Part shown: in pieces, positions 1-8,140 of the stretch
Layout: the number at the start of each line of letters is the position of its first letter
Position numbering within the stretch: the stretch's first letter is position 1
Source of the DNA: UBA724 sp049596815
GTDB lineage: Bacteria; Bacteroidota; Bacteroidia; Flavobacteriales; Flavobacteriaceae
Direction of reading: 5' to 3'
Length of the DNA: 24,703 nucleotides
Assembly (NCBI GenBank): GCA_049596815.1
Contig: JBMYLY010000019.1
Coordinates: 1-24,703 of the forward strand
Program-made: the position numbers and the translations under genes
The notes under the pieces: model-generated
What the model was told of the DNA's origin: nothing
What the model saw: the letters and a program-made list of their open reading frames with translations, nothing else
The model's database searches: none

Positions 1-1070
1 TTTCGGCGCTTGGATGCTCCCATAATCAAAATCAACACCGCTTGTACCCAAAAATCCAAACCCCCTACGGTTACTTTTTTGGGGTCATTGGTAATCCCTT
101 TGGCACCCAAAACTTGAACACTTCGTGTTTCACCGGCTGTCGCAATAGATACTGTCAAAGCATCTGAAGGGGCATCTTCATCAGGAACCACTCCATATGA
201 CCCACGAATGGGCGGATCGGGAAACACAAACTGCATACCCGCCAAGTTGTACAAGGATCGAAACTGAAGTGGCAATTTTTGGTCTACAGCCACATCAGAA
301 AGACTTTGGGTAGCCATTGTCATTACCGTACCACCAAAAGGGGTTGAAATACTAAAATCATCATCTGCCCATTGAACATTGATAGCGCCTTGGGTAGGTT
401 TGTTAAATGCGAACAACACATTGTGTATGCTGACCACTTCTCCCATTTGGATGTAATGATCGTGGCGATTCCCATCACCTGCTTCGACAATTTTTAAAAA
501 ATAATCCCCGTTGGGATCAGCTACCAAGCCCTCTGAGGCACCCGACAAAAAATCAGCGTAAGTGATTGTAAGAGGTTGTCCGTTGAAATCAGTCTTCCAT
601 CGAAAATCATTGTTTGTCGGTTCGGCCAACAGCAAATCGTCTTGGAGCTTTTTTCGCATGGGTTGCCCGCCTATTTCACCGTCAACCAACACAGTTAAAT
701 AGGTTTTTTCACTGAAGAAAGTATTGCTGCTCGTGTTCTCACGTATGGGCATTACGCCTTCATATCCAAAATAACGTGTCACAAAAGCCCCCAAGATGAT
801 AAGAATCCAAGAAATGTGAAGCAATAAAACGGGCCATTTCTGCCAGCTTAAAAGCTGGTAACGCTTGATGTTTCCCAAAAAATTAAGCACAAAAACACCC
901 ATCATCGCCTCGAACCACCAGGCATTGTATACCCAAATTCTGGCAGTAGCAGTGTTGTGAATGCTCTCAACAAAAGTACCCACCGCCATGGCCACACAAA
1001 AGACGATAAACAAAACGGCTGTAAGGCGTGTAGAGAATAAAATACGTACCCAACTCTGAAGACGCAGCAT
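1..1070 (-). CDS. Cytochrome c biogenesis protein, ResB-like N-terminal part (CcsBA type), cut by window edge
   Basis: Translating the minus strand from the ATG at 1070 gives about 356 residues open to the window edge, so the C-terminal part is missing. Three hydrophobic segments lie near residues 15-35, 53-68 and 77-96, the last with a conserved-looking LLHISW histidine. A long extracytoplasmic domain follows (from about residue 100), the ResB/CcsB architecture. Family knowledge: ResB works with CcsA in System II cytochrome c maturation, handling haem and apocytochrome at the outer face of the inner membrane; in Bacteroidota the two are commonly fused in one protein of about 1000 residues. 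I infer that the CcsA half lies beyond position 1. It is 52 bases downstream of the aconitase stop codon, with a possible own promoter. The last residues before the edge fit the family less well than a neighbouring frame does (see findings). Confidence 0.8.
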   Translation of the reverse strand, partial: MLRLQSWVRILFSTRLTAVLFIVFCVAMAVGTFVESIHNTATARIWVYNAWWFEAMMGVFVLNFLGNIKRYQLLSWQKWPVLLLHISWILIILGAFVTRYFGYEGVMPIRENTSSNTFFSEKTYLTVLVDGEIGGQPMRKKLQDDLLLAEPTNNDFRWKTDFNGQPLTITYADFLSGASEGLVADPNGDYFLKIVEAGDGNRHDHYIQMGEVVSIHNVLFAFNKPTQGAINVQWADDDFSISTPFGGTVMTMATQSLSDVAVDQKLPLQFRSLYNLAGMQFVFPDPPIRGSYGVVPDEDAPSDALTVSIATAGETRSVQVLGAKGITNDPKKVTVGGLDFWVQAVLILIMGASKRR

Positions 1071-1084
1071 AGCTAATTTTTTGT

Positions 1085-1092
1085 CAAAATTA
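1085..1092 (-). promoter_or_regulatory. Possible -7 element for the ResB-like gene
   Basis: On the minus strand this reads TAATTTTG, matching the Bacteroidota -7 consensus TAnnTTTG, with its end 15 bases ahead of the ATG. No TTG lies 19-21 bases further upstream, so the promoter is only half supported. Read-through from aconitase remains possible. Confidence 0.3.
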
Positions 1093-1122
1093 GCGTATAA
1101 ATAGGGATTATCCTACTGTTTG

Positions 1123-3384
1123 TCAAGCGTTTTGCTGCTTGATAAGATTCAATGCAGAACCTGCTTTATACCACTCGATTTGCGCATCATTATAAGAATG
1201 ATTTGCTAGGATGGAATCTGTAGTTCCGTCGCTGTGTACCAACTCAATAGTCAGAGGCTTTCCAGGCGCAAAGTCAACCAAATCCACAAAGTTGAAAGTA
1301 TCGTCCTCTTGAATCAAGTCGTAGTCGTTTTCATTGGCAAACGTAAGTCCCAACATCCCTTGCTTCTTGAGATTGGTCTCATGGATACGTGCAAAAGATT
1401 TTACCAAAACAACTTTGACACCCAAATGACGTGGCTCCATAGCAGCGTGCTCCCTTGAGGAACCTTCCCCGTAGTTGTGATCGCCCACAACAACGGTTGG
1501 AATACCGGCAGCTTTGTACCGACGTTGCGTATCGGGAACACCGCCATACTGACCATCTATCTGGTTTTTGACAAAATTGGTTTTTTGATTAAAAGCATTG
1601 ACCGCCCCGATCAAACAGTTGTTCGAAATGTTATCCAAATGACCTCGATAACGCAACCAAGGGCCTGCCATAGAAATATGGTCTGTTGTACATTTTCCAT
1701 GTGCCTTGATCAACAACTTGGCATCGGTAATATTTTGACCATCCCAAGGCTCAAAGGGCGTTAGCAACTCCAAACGTTCTGAAGTTGGACTTACAACAAC
1801 AGATACTCCGCTGCCATCTTCCGAAGGCGCCAAATAGCCATTGTCTTTTACTTCAAATCCTTTGGGTGGAAGTTCCCATCCAGTGGGTTCATCCAACATA
1901 ACCTCCTCACCGGCCTCATTGATCAGTTTGTCAGTCATGGGGTTAAAATCCAATCGACCTGCGATGGCAACTGCAGCCACCATTTCTGGGGAAGCCACAA
2001 AAGCATGGGTGTTTGGGTTTCCGTCAGCTCGCTTGGCAAAATTTCTGTTAAAAGAATGAACAATGGTGTTTTTCTCTTGTTTGTCTGCTCCTTCACGATC
2101 CCATTGACCTATACATGGGCCACAGGCATTGGTGAATATTTTAGCATCAAGGGATTCAAAAATAGACAAAAGCCCGTCGCGCTCCGCGGTATAACGCACT
2201 TGTTCCGAACCGGGATTGATTCCAAAATCAGCTTTGGTTTTAAGTTTTTTATCGACGGCTTGCTGTGCAATCGAAGCCGCACGCGACAAATCCTCATAAG
2301 AGGAGTTGGTACATGAACCGATAAGCCCCCATTCAACTTTGATGGGCCATTCGTTTTCAGCCGCCTTGTCGCCCATTTGGTGTATGGGGGTGGCAATATC
2401 CGGAGAGAATGGTCCGTTTAGGTGGGGTTTGAGTTCAGAAAGGTCAATTTCGATGACCTGATCAAAGTATTTTTCAGGGTTTTCATATACCTCAGGATCC
2501 CCGGTAAGATGTTCTTTTACCGCATTGGCTGCATCGGCGACCGCATCTCGGTCTGTTGCACGCAAATAGCGCTCCATGGCGGCATCGTATCCAAAGGTAG
2601 ATGTGGTAGCACCTACTTCGGCACCCATATTACAAATGGTGCCTTTACCTGTACAGGAGAGGTTCTGTGCGCCTTCCCCAAAATATTCGATAATAGCTCC
2701 GGTGCCTCCTTTGACTGTCAATAATCCAGCTACTTTCAGAATCACATCTTTGGGTGCCGTCCACCCAGATAATTTTCCGGTGAGTTTTACGCCAATAAGC
2801 TTGGGGAATTTAAGTTCCCATGGCATTCCGGCCATGACATCAACCGCATCGGCGCCACCCACACCAATGGCAAGCATACCCAATCCACCAGCATTTACGG
2901 TATGCGAGTCGGTACCGATCATCATACCGCCGGGAAATGCATAGTTTTCCAATACGACTTGATGGATGATACCGGCTCCGGGCTTCCAAAAGCCAATGCC
3001 GTATTTGTCAGAAACAGATTCTAAAAAGTTAAAAACTTCATTACTGCTATTCAAAGCAGATTGCAAGTCTTTGTCGGCCCCAACTTTCGCTTGAATTAGG
3101 TGGTCACAATGCACCGTCGTAGGTACAGCTACCTTTGATTTACCGGCTTGCATAAACTGCAACAATGCCATTTGGGCAGTAGCGTCTTGACATGCAATTC
3201 GGTCGGGTGCAAAATCAACATAGTCCTTTCCACGAGTATAGGCTTTGTCAGCCTTGCCCCACAAGTGAGCGTATAGAATCTTTTCCGAAAGGGTTAGGGG
3301 TTTGTTGGTGAGCTTACGTGCTGCGTCCACGCTGTCTGCGAGTTTGGCATACACTTCCTGAATCATGTCCAAGTTAAAAATCAT
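1123..3384 (-). CDS. Aconitate hydratase (mitochondrial-type aconitase)
   Basis: A 753-residue protein, the usual length for mitochondrial-type aconitase. It interconverts citrate and isocitrate in the TCA cycle through a [4Fe-4S] cluster in the cytoplasm. The three cluster cysteines are visible: C358 in GSCTNSSYED, and C421 and C424 in NACGPCIGQW. Substrate-site motifs GTDSHT (about 157-162) and the swivelling-domain GEGSSREHAA (about 639-648) with its arginine are intact. The start MIFNLDMIQEVY matches where the family begins. It starts 12 bases after the surA stop and is probably read from the same transcript. The enzyme name is secure; I leave the symbol blank because acnA and acnB naming is inconsistent for this type. 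Confidence 0.97.
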   Translation of the reverse strand: MIFNLDMIQEVYAKLADSVDAARKLTNKPLTLSEKILYAHLWGKADKAYTRGKDYVDFAPDRIACQDATAQMALLQFMQAGKSKVAVPTTVHCDHLIQAKVGADKDLQSALNSSNEVFNFLESVSDKYGIGFWKPGAGIIHQVVLENYAFPGGMMIGTDSHTVNAGGLGMLAIGVGGADAVDVMAGMPWELKFPKLIGVKLTGKLSGWTAPKDVILKVAGLLTVKGGTGAIIEYFGEGAQNLSCTGKGTICNMGAEVGATTSTFGYDAAMERYLRATDRDAVADAANAVKEHLTGDPEVYENPEKYFDQVIEIDLSELKPHLNGPFSPDIATPIHQMGDKAAENEWPIKVEWGLIGSCTNSSYEDLSRAASIAQQAVDKKLKTKADFGINPGSEQVRYTAERDGLLSIFESLDAKIFTNACGPCIGQWDREGADKQEKNTIVHSFNRNFAKRADGNPNTHAFVASPEMVAAVAIAGRLDFNPMTDKLINEAGEEVMLDEPTGWELPPKGFEVKDNGYLAPSEDGSGVSVVVSPTSERLELLTPFEPWDGQNITDAKLLIKAHGKCTTDHISMAGPWLRYRGHLDNISNNCLIGAVNAFNQKTNFVKNQIDGQYGGVPDTQRRYKAAGIPTVVVGDHNYGEGSSREHAAMEPRHLGVKVVLVKSFARIHETNLKKQGMLGLTFANENDYDLIQEDDTFNFVDLVDFAPGKPLTIELVHSDGTTDSILANHSYNDAQIEWYKAGSALNLIKQQNA

Positions 3385-3396
3385 GGCTAGTTATAA

Positions 3397-4770
3397 TTAT
3401 TCTTTAATCCATTTGTTAGCAAAATCACAACTCCTGTGTGCCCGATTAACATTGACATAGGTGTCTGTGATTTTTTCAGCCATCCACTTCTGTATGGCAT
3501 CCAATTGTTTTTCTTTTAGCGCCAATTCCTTGATCTTGACAAAGTCTTGTGCGTAGTCAGCAACATGTTGTTCAAAGCGGTTGGTGACTTTTAAAATCTT
3601 ATACTTTTTCTTCCCAGAACGGTCTTCATCTAGAAGCGGGGTAGAGATTTGGTCGTCCTCAAGTTTCAGAATCTGATTGTACAAAGTGGGGTCTAATTTG
3701 GTGAGTTCAAAACGCGTATCCCCTGTGGTAGGGTTGATAAGTACCCCTCCGTTGGAGCGGGTTTCTTTGTCATCAGAAAATTCGATAGCAGCTTGCTCAA
3801 AAGAGATTTCTCCATCCTGCACACGCTTGCGTATGAGGTCCAATTCTTTTTTTGCTTCCCCTAGCTCTACATTGGATACATCGGGCACTAACAACACATG
3901 GCGAACATCGAGTAATTGACCACGAATTTTATCAACGGTGACAATGTGCCAACCGAAGTCCGTTTTAAACGGTTGAGAAATTTCACCTTCTCTAAGTCTG
4001 TAAGCTTGGTCTCTAAACTCTTTAACCATCATCGGGCGCTTGCGGTCCAAAGTGTAACGCCCCCCACGTGCTCTTGATCCAGGGTCTTGAGAATACAGAA
4101 TGGCTTTAGAAGAAAAACTCGAACCATTTTCAAGAACGTCATTTCGCATACTTTCTAACTGACGAATGATGCGCGCCTCCTCATCGGAAGTAGGTGTAGG
4201 CTCGATTACGATTTGAGCAATTTCCAGCTCTGCCCCAAAAATGGGTCTTTCGTTTTCGGGAATTTTGTCGAAAAATTGACGCACCTCATCTGGCGTAACT
4301 TCAATTTCTTCAACAATTTTTGCCTGCATTTTCTGAGACAATTGCTGGACTTTATTGATTTCAAACAGTTCTTCGCGAAAGGCTTGTTCGTTGGGTTTTT
4401 TATAAAACTCCAGCACCTTTTCCATACTACCCAGCTCTTGTACGAAGTAGTCTATGGTTCTGCCAACATAGTCATTGATTTCGGCATCGCTGACCTCTAG
4501 GCTATCTTGCTCTGCATGATGGGCATACAGTTTGTCTTCCATAAGTTTGCCCAGTAAACTACAGCGTTCTATGTTTTTGGTGGGGATACCTTGAGATTGT
4601 AAATCTACGTAAGCCTTGTCTATATCAGAGTCCAAAATCACATAGTCTCCGATAACCGCAGCCACACCATCAATTTTAATTCTTTGCTTCGTGGTATCGG
4701 TCTGACCAAAAAAAGATATGCTGTTCAACAAAAAAACAAGAGAAACAATATGTGAGATTCGTTTATTCAT
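3397..4770 (-). CDS. surA: Periplasmic chaperone / peptidyl-prolyl isomerase SurA-like
   Basis: A 457-residue protein beginning MNKRISHIVSLVFLLNSISFFGQ-like, a signal peptide with likely cleavage after the FGQ. An N-terminal chaperone domain is followed by two parvulin-type (PpiC) domains at about residues 181-284 (with DPGSRARGGRY and FGWHIV) and 289-396 (with VRHVLL and FSDD), then a C-terminal helix. This is the SurA layout. Family role: escorting unfolded outer-membrane proteins across the periplasm. I chose the ATG at 4770 over one 36 bases upstream because only it puts a signal peptide at the very N-terminus. It overlaps the end of the preceding lipoprotein gene by 8 bases, consistent with translational coupling. 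Confidence 0.9.
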   Translation of the reverse strand: MNKRISHIVSLVFLLNSISFFGQTDTTKQRIKIDGVAAVIGDYVILDSDIDKAYVDLQSQGIPTKNIERCSLLGKLMEDKLYAHHAEQDSLEVSDAEINDYVGRTIDYFVQELGSMEKVLEFYKKPNEQAFREELFEINKVQQLSQKMQAKIVEEIEVTPDEVRQFFDKIPENERPIFGAELEIAQIVIEPTPTSDEEARIIRQLESMRNDVLENGSSFSSKAILYSQDPGSRARGGRYTLDRKRPMMVKEFRDQAYRLREGEISQPFKTDFGWHIVTVDKIRGQLLDVRHVLLVPDVSNVELGEAKKELDLIRKRVQDGEISFEQAAIEFSDDKETRSNGGVLINPTTGDTRFELTKLDPTLYNQILKLEDDQISTPLLDEDRSGKKKYKILKVTNRFEQHVADYAQDFVKIKELALKEKQLDAIQKWMAEKITDTYVNVNRAHRSCDFANKWIKE

Positions 4771-5605
4771 ATACTTCAAACATATTCTTTTGAAGAGCTT
4801 CTTCAATTACAGCCTTGTCAAACTGTTGCATCAATTCCAATTTTCTTTTATTGATGAGGATCTGTTTAAGCGTAGGTCGCACATATGATAGCGGTGCGGT
4901 TTCGTTGCGTTTGATAACCTCATTTACAGCTACCAAATATACTTCTAAAGAGTCTTCTATTTCAAAGATTTTGTTGTTTTTTAAATAATTCTTTTGTGAG
5001 GCCTCATCAATGGGTGAAATTCTATCAAAAAACTGATTGGCTTGTATCCACATGGAGTCGTTGAGTGAGTAAGTGGTAAACTGTAGGGCTATGGAATCCA
5101 AAAAAGCCATATCTGTGGGGTTAAACCTTCTAAAACTTCTTTTGATGGTGCGAAGGTTAAAGTTTTCTTTACGAACCCTTATATACCTACCCTTTAGCAA
5201 ATCTTTATTGGTTTTAAAATTCTCTCTATGATCCGAATAATACGCCTCTATTTGTGCATCTGTCAAAAGGGTATCAATTTGTGACTGTACCACTTTTTCG
5301 ATATATGCCTTTATGTACAAATCACTTCTGTAGGCTTGTACCAAATCGTCGAGCGTGTTTTGTTCAGACTCTGATAAATTAAAGACGGCTTTTTCTAGCA
5401 AAAGTTTTTGTTTGGCCCATTCGTTGATGTAATTGCTAGCCACCAAAGCGCTGTCAGCACCAGAAAATTGGGCGCCTATTTGATAGGAAAGATCGGCTCT
5501 GTTTAGAAAATCATCGCCAACTCGAGCTACTACATCTCCTGTTTCATCCCCGTTAAATTTACACGTGGAAAGAAATACGAATAAGAGTACAAAATATACT
5601 TTCAT
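4763..5605 (-). CDS. SurA-like lipoprotein, probable periplasmic foldase partner
   Basis: A 280-residue protein with a lipoprotein signal: a hydrophobic run ends in LSTC, making C15 the lipidated residue. The early part (GDVVARVGDDFLNRADL) is the SurA/PpiC N-terminal pattern in which a short strand precedes a helix that holds clients. The C-terminal TLKQILINKRKLELM pattern resembles the helix that closes SurA-type chaperones. No clear parvulin active-site motif is visible in the middle (about 130-240), so it may be a chaperone without isomerase activity. It lies 3 bases after guaB and overlaps surA by 8, so the two SurA-like proteins are surely made together. The family assignment is inferred from pattern and context. 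Confidence 0.75.
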   Translation of the reverse strand: MKVYFVLLFVFLSTCKFNGDETGDVVARVGDDFLNRADLSYQIGAQFSGADSALVASNYINEWAKQKLLLEKAVFNLSESEQNTLDDLVQAYRSDLYIKAYIEKVVQSQIDTLLTDAQIEAYYSDHRENFKTNKDLLKGRYIRVRKENFNLRTIKRSFRRFNPTDMAFLDSIALQFTTYSLNDSMWIQANQFFDRISPIDEASQKNYLKNNKIFEIEDSLEVYLVAVNEVIKRNETAPLSYVRPTLKQILINKRKLELMQQFDKAVIEEALQKNMFEVYE

Positions 5606-5608
5606 TGA

Positions 5609-7081
5609 TTACCTTGAATAATTGGGTGCTTCTTTGGTAATAGCAACGTTGTGCGGGTGACTTTCTTGTATGCCCGAGGCAGTAATTTGAACAAACTTTG
5701 CATTTTTCTGCAAAACGGGTATGTCTTTGGCACCACAATAGCCCATACCTGCGCGGAGACCTCCGACAAACTGGTGAATGCTTTCATACAATTCTCCCTT
5801 GTAAGGCACACGTCCTACGATGCCTTCGGGTACTAGTTTTTTAATATCATCTTCAACATCTTGGAAATAACGATCCTTGCTGCCTTTTTTCATGGCTTCA
5901 ACAGAGCCCATACCACGGTAGGTTTTAAATTTTCTACCCTCAAAAATAATGGTCTCCCCGGGAGATTCTTTGGTTCCTGCCAGCATGGAGCCCAACATCA
6001 CGGATTGTGCGCCAGCGGCTACCGCTTTGACGATGTCACCTGTGTAGCGCACACCACCATCGGCAATCAATGGAACGTTGCGTTCGTTGAGTACCTTGGA
6101 TACCTCCAAAATGGCAGACAACTGGGGATACCCTACCCCTGCCACCACTCGGGTGGTGCAAATAGAACCCGGACCGATACCAACTTTGATGCCATCGGCA
6201 CCCGCATCGGCCAGAAAAGCTGCCGCCTCGGCAGTGGCAATGTTACCCACCACAACGTCGAGGTCTTTATGTGTAGCTTTGACTTTTTTAAGTACTTCTA
6301 CCACTCCTTTGGTATGGCCATGAGCTGTATCAATAACCACGGCATCTACACCAGATTGCACCAATGCTGTGCAACGGTCGACAGCATCTGCAGTAACACC
6401 AATGGCAGCGGCCACTCGCAAACGCCCATAACGGTCTTTATTTGCATGGGGTTTTAAGGTGAGCTTGGTGATGTCTCGAAAAGTAATCAAGCCCACAAGG
6501 CGGTTGTCTTTGTCAACAACCGGAAGCTTTTCGATTTTATGCGCCTGTAAAATACTTTCGGCATCATTCATTGAAATGCCTTCTTGGGCGGTTACTAAAT
6601 TTTCTGATGTCATCACTTCCATCACCGGGCGGGCATCGTTTTTCTCAAAACGCAAATCCCTATTGGTGACAATTCCAATAAGCTTTTGCTTGTCATCTAC
6701 GATTGGAATGCCCCCAATGCGGTATTCAGCCATCAACTTTTTGGCGTCTGCTACCAAAGCGGATATCGGCAAAGTAACCGGATCGATTATCATACCCGAT
6801 TCTGCACGCTTTACCTTCCTCACTTTTTCAGCTTGGGCAGCAATGGTCATGTTTTTATGCAATACCCCAATCCCACCTTCACGTGCCATAGCGATGGCCA
6901 TTTGGCTCTCAGTAACCGTATCCATAGCAGCGGATACGATGGGAACGTTGAGGGGAATGTTACGAGAAAAATATGACTTGACACTCACTTCACGCGGAAG
7001 CACTTCGGAATAATTCGGGACGAGTAAAACGTCATCGTAAGTGAGACCTAAAGCGCTGATTTTGGCAGGTAGTGATGACAT
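5609..7081 (-). CDS. guaB: Inosine-5'-monophosphate dehydrogenase
   Basis: A 490-residue enzyme converting IMP to XMP with NAD, the committed step to GMP, in the cytoplasm. Visible features, numbered from the chosen start: LTYDDVLLVP near the N-terminus; two CBS domains between about 95 and 205 inserted in the TIM barrel; the catalytic loop GIGPGSICTTR with C308; DGGVRYTGD (about 341-349); and the flap motif YRGMGS (about 388-393). Longer starts exist at 7090 (ATG) and 7111 (TTG). A -7 promoter element at 7109-7116 overlaps the TTG, so that codon would not be transcribed. The ATG at 7081 gives the canonical length. It heads the guaB-lipoprotein-surA run. Confidence 0.97.
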   Translation of the reverse strand: MSSLPAKISALGLTYDDVLLVPNYSEVLPREVSVKSYFSRNIPLNVPIVSAAMDTVTESQMAIAMAREGGIGVLHKNMTIAAQAEKVRKVKRAESGMIIDPVTLPISALVADAKKLMAEYRIGGIPIVDDKQKLIGIVTNRDLRFEKNDARPVMEVMTSENLVTAQEGISMNDAESILQAHKIEKLPVVDKDNRLVGLITFRDITKLTLKPHANKDRYGRLRVAAAIGVTADAVDRCTALVQSGVDAVVIDTAHGHTKGVVEVLKKVKATHKDLDVVVGNIATAEAAAFLADAGADGIKVGIGPGSICTTRVVAGVGYPQLSAILEVSKVLNERNVPLIADGGVRYTGDIVKAVAAGAQSVMLGSMLAGTKESPGETIIFEGRKFKTYRGMGSVEAMKKGSKDRYFQDVEDDIKKLVPEGIVGRVPYKGELYESIHQFVGGLRAGMGYCGAKDIPVLQKNAKFVQITASGIQESHPHNVAITKEAPNYSR

Positions 7082-7108
7082 AGCAACCATTTTAAAATTA
7101 GTTGCATG

Positions 7109-7116
7109 CAAAGATA
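7109..7116 (-). promoter_or_regulatory. Likely -7 element of the guaB operon
   Basis: The minus strand reads TATCTTTG, a full match to TAnnTTTG. It lies just past the 3' end of the upstream gene and 28 bases ahead of the guaB ATG at 7081. No TTG is found 19-21 bases upstream. Its position argues against starting guaB at the TTG at 7111. Confidence 0.5.
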
Positions 7117-7121
7117 CGAAT

Positions 7122-7622
7122 TTAGACAGAAGTAGCCCCTTTGTGTAAATTCAGTTGGGAAAAAAGGATAAGCACACTTCCAACATATGCCAAGGTCATG
7201 GCCATTCCTGAAATAATAACAATGTATTTTACCCATTCATACCCCAACCAAACCAAATAAATACCACCAAAAGTGAGTAGGATAGAGACAAAAGGCTCAA
7301 CCATCAAGATTATTTGAAGTCGCTTGTTGATCCTTGCAAAACCCAACAATATTCCGGTGAGAAAAAAGATAAATGACAAACTCAACACATGGGTGTGGAT
7401 GATGGTGAGCATTTCACGTGGACTTTTCTTAAATTTCATAACCATAGCATCCTCCTCATCGGCATTTCCGTTGTAATTCTCAACAACACCCTCAGGAGTC
7501 ATGCTTTCTGTCTGTCCAACAAAGGATATTCCTGTAAAAAAACCTACTGAAAGTACCACCAAAAAACAGCCTATCATCAAGCGTAAAGGGTAACTGAGGT
7601 CACCTACAAAAATGGATTTCAT
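7122..7622 (-). CDS. Small four-helix membrane protein, third gene of the porin/flavoprotein module
   Basis: A 166-residue protein with four hydrophobic segments at about residues 11-34, 70-96, 102-124 and 129-154. A hydrophilic acidic loop (about 36-68) lies between the first two. The second segment starts with IIHTHVLSLSF; the paired histidines H75 and H77 at a membrane edge are candidate haem or metal ligands, which is inference. I recall similar flavobacterial proteins of unknown function with an HxH at this place, but cannot name the family. Its start codon overlaps the stop of the FMN-binding gene as ATGA, so the two are translationally coupled and probably act together at the inner membrane. 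Confidence 0.8.
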   Translation of the reverse strand: MKSIFVGDLSYPLRLMIGCFLVVLSVGFFTGISFVGQTESMTPEGVVENYNGNADEEDAMVMKFKKSPREMLTIIHTHVLSLSFIFFLTGILLGFARINKRLQIILMVEPFVSILLTFGGIYLVWLGYEWVKYIVIISGMAMTLAYVGSVLILFSQLNLHKGATSV

Positions 7623-8128
7623 TGGTACAAAGGACTTTGATAAATATTTGACAACAAGGAATTGACAGCTCTGGTCATAGACTGCACAGAAATGGTCGCT
7701 CCTGAAATAGCAGCGATATTTTGACCGTATTCAAAGCTCGCTTCAGGATCCTTTCCGACAAACTGACGCAACCATCTTTTACTGCCTATTTCGCCACCGT
7801 AATCTTCTCGATATACCAAGACCTTGATGTTTTTGATGATAAATTCTGAATCAAATACAACTAGATAATCAAAGGTGTCTGTTTTGCTAGGCGCATACCC
7901 CAAAAAAGCATACCCCAAAAGCCCTTGACCCGTAGTCAAAACCGGGTACAAGTGTCCATTTGTAAAATTTAATTGGTCGGAAACTGGCTCAAGCTGTAAT
8001 TGGCCATCGGAAAAACTTTGTGCAACCACTTTGCGCATCTTTTTGACCAAAGAAGCATTGGGTTCTTGCCCAAAACCTATCGTTGTCAAGAGACATAAAA
8101 ACAGTTGCACAAATCTTTTTCCTAGCAC
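7619..8128 (-). CDS. Exported FMN-binding domain protein (flavinylation motif)
   Basis: A 169-residue protein with a signal peptide ending near GFGQ, followed by a single FMN-binding domain like that of RnfG and NqrC. The motif SGATIS at 142-147 is the site where ApbE attaches FMN through a phosphoester bond, expected on T145. The segment VYREDYGGEI (about 105-114) followed by FVGK is also typical. The start is GTG at 8128; it retains the positively charged n-region, and no ATG gives a complete signal peptide. It lies 12 bases after the porin stop and overlaps the 4-TM gene by 4. A role as an extracytoplasmic one- or two-electron carrier is inferred from the family. No apbE gene is in the window. 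Confidence 0.85.
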   Translation of the reverse strand: MLGKRFVQLFLCLLTTIGFGQEPNASLVKKMRKVVAQSFSDGQLQLEPVSDQLNFTNGHLYPVLTTGQGLLGYAFLGYAPSKTDTFDYLVVFDSEFIIKNIKVLVYREDYGGEIGSKRWLRQFVGKDPEASFEYGQNIAAISGATISVQSMTRAVNSLLSNIYQSPLYQ

Positions 8129-8140
8129 GCGGCAAATATA

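Noticed and set aside
2576..2944. Plus-strand open frame of 122 codons opposite the aconitase gene
   Set aside because: Low-complexity proline/serine/threonine composition typical of an antisense shadow, within a conserved gene.
5861..7013. Two long open frames (198 and 184 codons) on the plus strand opposite guaB
   Set aside because: They lie wholly antisense to a highly conserved enzyme, have no recognisable domain and no start context; they are shadows of guaB codon usage.
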